Source: Haliotis asinina
Taxonomy: Eukaryota; Mollusca; Gastropoda; Lepetellida; Haliotidae
NCBI RefSeq assembly: GCF_037392515.1
Contig: NC_090280.1
Coordinates: 20,770,618 to 20,834,617, forward strand
Direction: 5' to 3'
DNA length: 64,000 bases
Below the pieces are notes generated by a model. It saw only the letters and a program-made list of their open reading frames with translations, did no database searches and was not told the origin of the DNA. Numbering within the stretch: the first letter of the stretch is position 1; each line of letters starts with the position of its first letter. This document shows, piece by piece, positions 46,201 to 58,200 of this stretch. A program made the position numbers and the translations under genes.

Positions 46201-49200
46201 CTATTGTTAATCAATACTTTATGATGCCGTTTTACTTTAATATCTTATTGGTAAGGATAAAATGGTGGCTAAAAATTGATCCTTGCAGAACACCTGAATT
46301 ACCTTTGTCACGAAAGGTCAAGGTCAAACAGATTTTGTTGCATTGCGCTGTGGCTTGAAAGGTCAAGGTCAAACAGATTTTGTTGCTCTGGCTATTTAGT
46401 TGCAGAGAATCTTAAAAGAGATCTGACATTCAGTTCCTCATGTGATTGATTATTTCATTTTAACATTTCTAAATATGCTTAAAGAAATTAGTCTTTGTTA
46501 ACAATTTTTAGAGTTTATGATGTTTGTGTTCTTTGTTTTGTTGGGTGTTATTTCTTTTTTTCCACTCAGGTTATATTTTTCAAAATTTACAGAGTGTACT
46601 TTGGTAGATATTCGTGATGAATACTTAAAATAGTTCTTGTCGAATATTGAGAGTAAAGTTTGTTTTAATATATCGTTTGCTGTTACACTGGTAGATGAAC
46701 CAAGGGAGACAACTTTCAATGGCAGTGACCAGCTCTGACATCTCAAGAACATAAAAAACCATTTCATTATGTTACTGAAATTTGGGTTTGACAAAAATCC
46801 AACTTTTATTCTCAAGTTCACTCAAAACTGGTCATGAAGCCTAGCATTTCACACGTGTAGATTTTGTCCATGTCTGCACGACTGACCTTCACATTGACTT
46901 GACCTTTTGAACTTTGACTGTGGGCTCTGCCCTGTTATCTTATCAGTGATATTACTTGATTGATGTGGTAGTTGAGGCTGAGTAGGTGATGATGTTGCCT
47001 AACAAAGGGTTAAAAGGTTTGAGTAATAACTCTGTCAAACATAGAACTTGAAGTGTGGACAAAGTGTTTGATGCTGATCTAAGCCAGTGTGGGTTGTTGT
47101 AATGCATGCAAGACTCACTCGTCTTGCTGACCCATGAAGGTCCCGGGGTAGAATAGGCCTTCACTAACCCATGCTTGCCATGAAAGGCAACTGTGCTTGT
47201 TCTAAGAGGCGACTAATGGGATCGGGTGGTCAGACTCGCTGACTTGACACATGTCATCGATTCCCAATTGCGCAGATCGATGCTCATGTTGTTGATTACT
47301 GGATTGTCTGGTCCAGACTCGATGATTTACAGACCGCTGCCATATAGCTTGAATATTGCTGAGTGCGCCGTAAAACTAAACTGACTGACTGACTCACTCA
47401 CTCGTCTTGCTTGATTTGCTCAGATACATAAAATAAAATAAACTAATTTTTCTTTAACGTGTTGAATGGCTAATTGAAATTGACCGTGAAATCAATTCTC
47501 AGTGAAATCATCACCATGTGGCATGGTCGGTGATATCAGTTGTAGATGAAGCTATCAGTTCTCCCTTTCTCTGGGTGATATGACAGATATGTACTAATTG
47601 ATAACACACACTGATAACAGGATAACATTGTCAGGGGTTTGATATCCACGATAATGGTATCAATTGAAATGTAAAGGAGACCTATTTTAGATGACATGTG
47701 ACATTATTGATGTAACTGTGAAGAACCAGGGAAGAACTGTCCCTCGGCAACTCACGTTTGTTGAAAGGTGACTAAGACCTGGTTTTGCGCGTCTAGAAAG
47801 CTCATATACAGAATGAATGGGGAAAAAAATTCATAGGGATGCACAGTATTATTCACAGCGCTCACAAAACATCTGTGACCTTCTTAAGTGTTTGGTTATT
47901 TCTCTCAGAGCAGACGACATGATCAATGATTCATTCCTGTCAGGGAAATTATCAGAACATACACTTCTCTACACTGTTACTTCACAGCGCCCACAAGGAC
48001 CCATGAAACTCTGAATGTTCAGTACTGGTCAAGGTAAAACCCTGGCCTGGAGCATGTCATGCATGCTTCTTCATATCCCAGGGGGTGATGTTCATGATGT
48101 CAATAGATTTTCTGGCTCCAACTGAAATATTTACACAGCATTCAATCTACACTGTACTCTTGCTTTATTCAAGCACAAACATTGCGTGTGACACAAGTGG
48201 TTTTCCAGTTAATTCTAATAATTGAACTCAAACGATTTTGTAACAACTGTTTTAGTGTCTGAAACACTTGACGATGAACCATATCTTAGCAGCTATCAGG
48301 GCCTGAAAACATGTTTAATTCTTAAAAAAACTCACTGCACAATCTGACTGTATATATATGTTCAAGACCCCAGACAGGTATGGTCATAGTAGTATGAAGT
48401 ATATAACCATCACTTTAAAGTGGCGGGTTACATCCTTTTAATTGGATGTACCAATGCATTTTGCACAGTTTCTAGATAACCAATCTATTTTTTTGATAAT
48501 TGCTCATTGATGAACACTGTGTTCTCAACACTATGTCACACACGTGACCTGTGAAGGTCCTTGGTAGAATAGGCCTTCAGCAACCCATGCTTACCATAAA
48601 AGGCGACTATGCTTGTCGTAAGGAGCAGCTAACGGGAGCAGGTGGTCAGGCTCGCTGTCTCGGTTGGCACGTCATCAGTTCTCCAGTTGAGCACATTGAT
48701 GCTCATGTTGTTGATCACTGAATTGTCTCATCCAGACTCAATTATTTACAGACTCATGTCATATTGCTCGAATATTGCTGAGTGTGGTGTAAAACTAAAC
48801 TCACTCACTCATATGGCACACTGTACAATTACAGGAGGGTGCATTCATAGATTTGAAACCCAATACCAGTTTCTCATGGCCCTTGAAGCATGCATTTGTT
48901 GTTTTGAGTACTCTGAACTCAACACATCACTTTAAGCCTTTGTTTTGGTGGAGCCTACCATTCAGTATATTACTTCAGACCAGTTTTGTTTTCTTGTTTT
49001 ACGGATCTGCCTCTCATGTTTTCAAGAAGAAAAAAAATCAAAATTTTTGTTTTTCCACTCAAAAAATAGAATCTTGATGTTTATATTGGCCAAAAATGTA
49101 AACTTACAAGAAAATGTTTGTTAGATTGTTTTATTGGCCCAATATACACGTCATGAATTGCCAAATACTTTCAGTAATCAGAAGGAATATTACTTGATTA

Positions 49201-52200
49201 GTAATTTTGTTTTCCCTCCTGCCTTCAGGTTTTCTGATGATGAAAATCTGCAAAACAAGAAATAAAATTGGTCTACCCTAATGAGAAAAACGACCACTTC
49301 ATAAGTCATCTAAACTGAACACTTGACTGACTGAACAGTTTTCTTAGTCTAACTTACTCAGTAGGTTCTCAACCTGGAACAAGGGTTGTGTAGAAAAGCG
49401 TTGGCTTGTCACCCAAAGCATGTGGGTTCGATTCCCCTCATGGGTACAGTCTTTGAAGACCAGTTGTGGTGTCCCCCACATAATATCGCTGGAATATTAG
49501 TTAAAGTGTGTAAAACTAAACTCACTCAGTCACTCAGCCCAGAACCTTTGGAACAACACAACTGGACACTTAAGTTATGAAGATTGTTTTATCATTATGA
49601 TCAGTCATAAAGTAACTAGTACATTTCTGTAAAGGTCAACTGAGTTTTCAAATGGTGGCATTTACCCACACTCTGATGAGGGAGGTTGTTTCACGCAAAT
49701 AAGTACTCTGGTGATGGCTTGTGTCAAAGTTGATGCTCCCTTCATTAATTAAATTACCTGTTTGACAGTTGATAGCTGAGAAAAAAAACCCAAGCATGAA
49801 GATCTACGCCTGTTATGTTGACTCTTTGCCTGTACATGTCATACCTTAGACACATGCAAGAAAAGCTGGAATAGAAAGACAGACCTACCCTCATAAAGTG
49901 TTGCACTTGACAAATATACACGAATAATTAAGTTGCTGTGTGTGTATGACATGTTAAATGTTGATCTGTCGCATAGAACCATGCGTATTTTTCACGTCAC
50001 ATGATGAAAAATAACTATGGTAATTGAAGGATTTTCACTTTGTGGCATCTTGATCACAGAACTGTTATTTCATATACTGATATCAGAAATATTTTATATG
50101 TGATAGATATTTGCCATGGGAGGCTCATCTTGGGAATTTGTGTGCCCTTGGGAATATAAATAAATAAACAATGTAACTTTAAGAACAAATTGATCCATTA
50201 CACTTGGTGAATGTCATTCATCAAAGACTGGATAAACAGCCATTGAAAGGTGACCACAAGACTTCTCCTACAGTCCTTGACATATACGATGAACCACTCA
50301 CTGCCATTTCAAATCAGTGAGGAAGAGGCCAGTTTGTTCATCAAATGGCTGTGCGCCATCCTTATGTATCGTTCTACAGAAATGAAAGGTTATATTTGAC
50401 TAAACCAGAGGCTTTTCTTAGCTTCCACTGACACACTATTTTACCAAGTAACCATGGGAACGGTAGTTATTGGTTGGTGATGCTGGTGGGATGTCCTGGA
50501 ACAAGCCGTCTGGTTGATACGTTCAATAAGACACAATCACATCAAGATCTGCCTTGGTTCACATGGTAATTGGGTTATGCTGAGAAATGAAATATTGGCT
50601 CTGTAATCTGAAAGTTGATGGAATGGTAAAGGTAGATTTGGCTCATGTTATATTGATCTTTTTTTCCATGTCAGTGGCTATGCTTTAGGAGGGATTTTCC
50701 TTGATTTATCTAATAACATCTAGTGGTTTAAGTGTTCACTTGTCACTTCGAAGACTTGTCTGATCCCAACTAAGTCCTTTTCTTGTGCCTGATGCCTTAA
50801 TATTTCATGGATATTGCTAGCAGGGCCAGAAACCCATGTTGACATACTCTTGTGCCATATAGGCTAATACAGAGTTAGGTGGCCTAGAGTGTGGCTTGGG
50901 ATATTGCTAATAGTTGTCTAAAATGCTCACTCAATCCTTGGAGTTTAAGGTGTCCCTGCAAGTACTCAAAAACAAATGTAAAGAACCAAATGTATTTCCC
51001 TTGACACTCTCTGCTTGTGCCATGACAGTAGTTTTTACTACAGGACAATGATTACATATCCTTAACCAAGGATCAGAAGGTCTAATAGGTGAATTCATAG
51101 ATCATATATATTTGATTGTTCAGTTAAACCTCATATGGATTTGATTAGTTGTTTCAAGGGTCATATAGATCTGATAGTATAATTCAAGGATCACATGGGT
51201 CTGTCGAATTCAATTATAAATAGATGCTTTTGTAAATAAAAAATAAAATACTTTAATAATATGATGTTTGGACTATTGAATTCATTGTTCTTACTGTTCT
51301 GCATGTTGTTTCAGAGCCCAAGACCATCTTGAAGTCCATCTCAGGCCGTTTCAAGTCGGGTGAACTCACCGCAATAATGGGACCGTCTGGAGCGGGCAAG
51401 TCCTCCCTCATGAACATACTGGCAGGTTACAGGTCAGTTCAGTTGCTATAGCAACAAGAGATGTTACATCTAATCATATTTTTGATGTTTTGGAAAATTT
51501 AATCTGTTCTGAAAAGTTCTGTAAAAAATAGTTAGATTTCAACAGGAATTTCAGATGTTCTGTAACATTGTCTTGTGGGCGGGTCCTGAAACCTTGCTTG
51601 TGTCGTTTACTTTCAGAGACACAGATGTTTGGGGTAGCCGTTTGGTTTAAATGTCTGTTTATCATGCTGAAAACCCTGGTTCAGTTCCCCACATGGGTAG
51701 AATATGTGAACCCATTTCTGGTGTCCCGCTGGGATATTGCTGGGATATTGCGAAAAGCGCTGTAAAAGCACTCATTCCCTTCTTCTGCATGAGTAGCTGG
51801 TATGATGAGGAACATTTGCTTGATAGGATTGTTAGCATGTACACAGAAGTGGTGATAGAGTAGCCTAGTGATTGCAGTGTTTGCTCGACACGCTAATGAG
51901 GTGGGTTCGATTACCTGCATGGGTACACTGTACAACCAATCTGGAATATAGTTAAAAGTGGTGTAGAACCACTCTCACTCATTCTATTGCACATATTGCA
52001 AAAAGAAATTGTGGTCCTTTTCACTGACTGCTTTCAGAGAATAAGGTCTTAAGGTAAACTTTCTCAAACCGATAATTTAATGGTTGTGCCTGAAAGTGAT
52101 ATAGATGTGAAATGGACAATTCTCAGTGTTTCTCAAGTAAGGCTTTGTTTCCATCAGGACAAAGAACATCTCGGGTCAGATCCTGGTGCGAGGGAAGGAT

Positions 52201-55200
52201 CGTGACCTGCGGATGTTCAGGAAGATGTCCTGCTACATCATGCAAGATGACCATCTTCTCCCTCATCTCACGGTCCAGGAGTCCATGATGTGCTCTGCCA
52301 ATCTCAAACTTAATGAGAGCCTCTCTACCGCAGAGAAACAGGAAATGGTTGGTGTCTAGAGATATTTGGGTTGTCAACTCTGGAATAAGGAATGTATTGT
52401 TTTGTCAACTCTGCCAATCTCAAACTTAATGAGAGCCTCTCTACTGCAGAGAAACAGGAAATGGTTGGTGTCTAGAGATATTATTTGGGTTATCAATTCC
52501 GGAATAAGGAATGTATTGTTTTGTCAACTCTGGGAATATGATATGTATCGTACATTGAACATTCGGAATAAGATATTTTCATAAAATGGAATAAAATTAT
52601 GTGTTGTCTGAAGAATTCTAGAGCACTTTGTGTTTAGAGAAGATCATTCTGTACAAGTAGATTAGATCTATGTAGTGACAAGGATCCTACTTTTCTCAAG
52701 TTTGCCATTCATATATTGGCATGGAATCATTTTCCACTAGGTTGACGAGATCCTGGAAACACTAAGCCTCTTGGAGGCCAAGAAAACAAGAACCTGTAAC
52801 CTGTCTGGTGGCCAAAGGAAACGGTTGTCGATTGCCCTGGAGCTAGTCAACAATCCACCAGTCATGTTCTTTGATGAGCCGACCAGTGGCCTGGACAGCG
52901 CTTCCTGCTACCAGTGCGTGTGTCTGCTGAAGACGCTGGCTGCAGGTGGCCGCACTATCATCTGCACCATACACCAACCCAGCGCCAAACTCTTTGAGAT
53001 GTTTGACCACGTAAGTTCATTCAGCAATGATGTGATTGTGTTGTGGACAATATCTGAAGGTATTATGGTCGTCTCATCATATCATCTCAGAGGCAGTGAG
53101 TAATCATTTCCTGATTCTTGTCATGGAGTTATAAATAATGCTGTGGCTTTGTTGAAGTGATTTTCTAATTCAGTAACTAGTGTGAAAGAACAATTTTGTC
53201 TTTAGGCTTTGTTGCAGTGATTTTCTAATTCAGTAACGAGTGTGAAAGAACAATTTTGTCCGCAAATTGCCATCCAACTGCACTGCCAGCTGATTCGCCC
53301 TGATACTGACTCATCTTGATGTTATCCTATACTTAACTATAGTGTTATGCTCATATTTACCCACGATGATGTTATCCTTTATAGACCAACCGTGATGCTA
53401 TGATAATAGTACTGGATAGTTGTAAAGCGCCAGCGTCCACCCACTGATGCATGCTTATGACACATTAAGACTATTCAGAAAGGTCAATGTCACTAGTAGG
53501 CATTAGTATAAAGGAATGTCTTAAGGGCCTTGTTATCCTACATTGACCAACATTGAGGTTATCATATGTTCACTAATGAATGTTAGCCTCATTCACCCAC
53601 TGTGAAATTCACAATCTGTGATATTAACCTCATATTCACCCACTCTAATGTTTTTGCATGTTGACAAGTGAATGTTAACCTCGTGTTCACCCACTGTGAT
53701 GTTATCCTATATTGACCAATGGTAATGATGTCTGATATTGACCAAGAGAGCTGTTATCCTATATGCACTAATGAATGTTAATATGATATTGACCCACTCT
53801 CTTGTTAACCTCGTATTGACCCATGGTGAGGTTATCTAATACTGACCAGCTGTAATTGATACAGACAGTTCTTGTGTCCTGTTCCAGTTGTACATGTTGG
53901 CAGAGGGCCAGTGTGTATACAGAGGGAGCATCCCAGCGCTACTGCCATACTTCGAGTCTCAGGGACTCCGCTGCCCGAACTACCACAACCCAGCGGACTA
54001 TGGTAAGTTACAGTTACCTCCCATGAACAGTTGTAATACATGTACCATGCTTTATCGGTGGTCGAAGTCATGTACAGTTACCTCCCATGAACAGGTCTAA
54101 TACATTTACCATGCTTTATCGGTTGTCGAATTCATGTACTTTGTGTATCACTCTGACAAGTGGACTTGTCTGAAGCAATGAATCCTGAAACCTTGTAAAA
54201 AGTGATACATTTTGGGGTTCAGAAGCTTTTGGGAGTTTGTTGGATCAATTTCACCTATTGTGTTGCAGTAATGGAGGTGTCAGTTGGAGAATATGGAGAG
54301 GACAAAGTCCGGCGTTTGACGATGGCACTCAAGACCGGAAAGTGTGACCCCTTCCAGGTCGAGTTCCAGCGCAAGCAATCTGCCTCCCGAACCCCCACCC
54401 CAAGTCCAGCGACAACACCAATGGAGTGTACACCTACACCAAGTGTTCATGAAGAATGCACCAATCACTGTGAAGAAGGAGCCGAGAAAAAGAAACTGAT
54501 GGAGAATGGATGTTGCAATGGATATTCCAACGGACATGCCCCAATCGTTACCAAAGGCGTCAACGGCATCTGTATTGCAGGAGTCCCCAAAACTGAGGTT
54601 TGTTTATTTGATATCACAAAGTGTCAAAGTCCATGAGCACACGCTGTTAGCTTAAGTCTCTATTTTTCAAATTCTCTTTTGAAATCACATTGCCTACCTG
54701 ACTGCAAATATTTGTGCTCAACTTTTTAGCTCAGCATCTTGTTTTCATCAGATTCTCTTCATCGTTTGATTAAAAGAATGAATTATTATTGGTACAAGTG
54801 AAAAATGTGCTGCAGTGGAATTGTGTTCAGTAAACATAAAACAGTTTTGAAGTTTATGATTGGATAACATTTTTGAATGTGTAGATCTCAAAGGGAGACA
54901 ACTCTGTAATCCCAGTCTTGTATCTGAGTTTTGCACCAATGAACATCCAACATGGCTGTTTCCCAGCATGACTAGCTAGTTGATTCTAGTATTTTTGTCA
55001 AGTTTCAATTGTTGTAGGTGTACTTACTATAAAGTGTTTTTCCTTTGTTTATTGTGTTTACAGCAGTCAGAATCGTCTGAGGTTTGTAACGTTACCATGG
55101 TAACCATGGTTTTCTGTAGTGTAGTATGGTATGACCCATGTTCGACCTATAGTTGAGGTACATATGCTGAAAGATGCAGTAAAATGAAAACTGATATCAA

Positions 55201-58200
55201 TTTTTTTGCTTTCTCCGCCTTTATTAACCTTACAATCTCATTAAATTCAAATCCTTACTCTGAAATGATACTTCTGTGCAGAGATCTGACAGCCCCTCTG
55301 TAGGAGATTGCATCAGGTGAACTTTTTGATCTAAGGCATGTTAATTCTTGCCCTGAGTGAGACAAAGATTGAAAGTAGCATCTCTGATTTCAGGTTCTTG
55401 AAAACAGAGCCAAACAACCAGATCCAAATATAAACAATGAAACCTGGAATGTCATATTTTAGGGAAACATTCTAAACATGCAGATGTTCCTTACAACCTC
55501 ACCCAAAAAGACATACTATCATAGAGTTTGTATATGGATGAACAGCTTCTTTATTAGGTGATGTGACGTTTCGATACAGATTCTTGTGTCGTTTTCAAGA
55601 GATGTTTCGATAGGATTCTTGTATTGTTATGTCACATCCTGTTATGAAGTTTGTCTTTTTCCAACTTCTGAAAACTCCACTCTACGTCGTTTATTTAGAT
55701 TTGACATGTAATGCTTGCAAAGGGAGCGTGTGAGGTTAGGGGCGGTGGTTAAAGTGTCCTCTCGTCAGAAGAACCGGGGTTGATTCCCCTCATGGGTACA
55801 ATGTGTGAAGTCCATTTCTGGTGTCCCCTCCTGTTATATTGCTGGAATATTGCTAAAAACAGTGTAAAGGCATAATCACTCGCTCACTCATCTGAATTGA
55901 CCACTTATGAAAAAGCTTCAGATCTTCATGCACAGTATTATCATGTTAGAGGAAAACATTTGATTGTAATGCGATTGTTAACTGGACACTTTCACTCAAT
56001 ATGCTGATCTTGAAATAACCCTATGAAATGAAATTTCTCAAATTTATGAAGGGCTTAAGCATAAGGACAGGGACTTTTGGAACAATAATACATTTAAAAT
56101 TTATGAGAATCATTGAATAGTAACTTTGAAAAAAATGGATTACAATTTCTGATACTATTTTGGAAAATTCCATTTAGTGAAATTCTTGCAAACAGCAATT
56201 CTGCTTTTAATGTAATTTAGAGAATTGGTTCAGGATATGTAAGATATAGTTACTGTTTTATTACTTCCCATTTATTTTTGGGAGGTTTCATTATTCTATA
56301 CTATCAAGAAAATATTGAGTAAAATATGGAAACTTATAAAGGCTGGCTTGGGGATGTAGGGGCATGACTTGTTAGACCTTGATTTAGATTTATGTGCAAC
56401 TAACATTATTCATGTTGTGCCTCAGTTTCGTTTTATTTTATTTTTTTATCCTTTTCTATTATTTTTTGCATATTTCTGCATGAAGTGATATTTTGTTTAT
56501 TGTTTATTTGTATGGTTTTAATGTTTCCTTCCAGATGTAGTGAACTAGTTGCATGGTGTGCAGTATTTGTTTGGAGGGTCTTTCTCTTCAGGTTAAGGCA
56601 TGTTCATCCTCGATAATCCAGGGTGCTGTAGTACAAAGCAACCTTAGAGCTAAGACTACCTTGAGTTTATGTTAAGGTAGGGGAGTTAGAGTCACCTTAG
56701 AGTTGAGACTACCTTGTGTTAAGGAGTTAATGTTAAGGTAGGGGAGTTAGAGTCACCTTAGAGCTAAGACTACCTTGTGTTTATGTTAAGGTAGGGGAGT
56801 TAGAGTCACCTTAGAGCTAAGACTACCTTGTGTTTATGTTAAGGTAGGGGAGTTAGAGTCACCTTAGAGCTAAGACTACCTTGTGTTTATGTTAAGGTAG
56901 GGGAGTTAGAGTCACCTTAGAGCTAAGACTACCCTGTGTTTATGTTAAGGTAAGGGAGTTAGAGTCACCTTAGAGCTAAGACTACCTTGAGTTTATGTTA
57001 AGGTAGGGGAGTTAGAGTCACCTTAGAGCTAAGGCTACCTTGTGTTAAGGAGTTTATGTTAAGGTAGGGGAGTTAGAGTCACCTTAGAGCTAAGATTAAC
57101 TTGTGTTTATGTTAAGGTAGGGGAGTTAGAGTCACCTTAGAGCTAAGACTACCTTGTGTTTATGTTAAGGTAGGGGAGTTAGAGTCACCTTAGAGCTAAG
57201 ACTACCTTGTGTTTATGTTAAGGTAGGGGAGTTAGAGTCACCTTAGAGCTAAGACTACCTTGCGTTTATGTTAAGGTAGGGGAGTTAGAGTCACCTTAGA
57301 GCTAAGACTACCTTGTGTTTATGTTAAGGTAGGGGAGTCAGAGTCACCTTAGAGGTAAGACTACCTTGCGTTTATGTTAAGGTAGGGGAGTTATAGTCAC
57401 CTTAGAGCTAAGACTACCTTGTGTTTATGTTAAGGTAGGGGAGTTAGAGTCACCTTAGAGCTAAGACTACCTTGTGTTTATGTTAAGGTAGGGGAGTTAG
57501 AGTCACCTTAGAGCTAAGACTACCTTGTGTTTATGTTAAGGTAGGGGAGTCAGAGTCACCTTAGAGGTAAGACTACCTTGTGTTTATGTTAAGGTAGGGG
57601 AGTTAGAGTCACCTTAGAGCTAAGACTACCTTGCGTTTATGTTAAGGTAGGGGAGTTAGAGTCACCTTAGAGCTAAGACTACCTTGTGTTTATGTTAAGG
57701 TAGGGGAGTTAGAGTCACCTTAGAGCTAAGACTACCTTGCGTTTATGTTAAGGTAGGGGAGTTAGAGTCACCTTAGAGGTAAGACTACCTTGTGTTTATG
57801 TTAAGGTAGGGGAGTCAGAGTCACCTTAGAGGTAAGACTACCTTGCGTTTATGTTAAGGTAGGGGAGTTAGAGTCACCTTAGAGCTAAGACTACCTTGTG
57901 TTTATGTTAAGATAGGGGAGTTGTAGTCACCTTACCGCAAAGATCACTTTGTACAATGGCACCCATGGCTTTTAGGGCTCCATTCTGTAATAAATATACG
58001 CTGGATCTGTTTGCATCCAACTGCAAAGCTTCATGTCTGTTTACATCACTAATACACAGAATGACTTTTGCATATGAGATTAAAATAGAAAACCATATGA
58101 AAATACCTTGTCTGTCTGTGAGTTGAGTTCATCTTTGTATCAGGGCCAAGGATTGTGTGTCTATGCCTGTCTTAAGGGAGCTCAAGGTTGTGATATGATC

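Larger units (their letters stand above)
40285..51314 (+). other. ABCG intron, ~11 kb, no exon seen
   Basis: Contains SINE copies (listed separately), tandem duplications and AT-rich sequence. The longest frames (for example 46498-46821 minus, 107 codons) have no domain. Confidence 0.7.

Noticed and set aside
46200-46310. Remnant of a LINE reverse transcriptase
   Set aside because: A few codons looked suggestive, but no catalytic motif or longer frame could be found.
46498-46821. 107-codon minus-strand frame
   Set aside because: AT-rich intronic DNA, no recognisable domain or upstream exons.
56621-57964. CRISPR-like array
   Set aside because: Units are contiguous 53-bp repeats without unique spacers, in an animal gene intron, and bounded by MITE-type ends.
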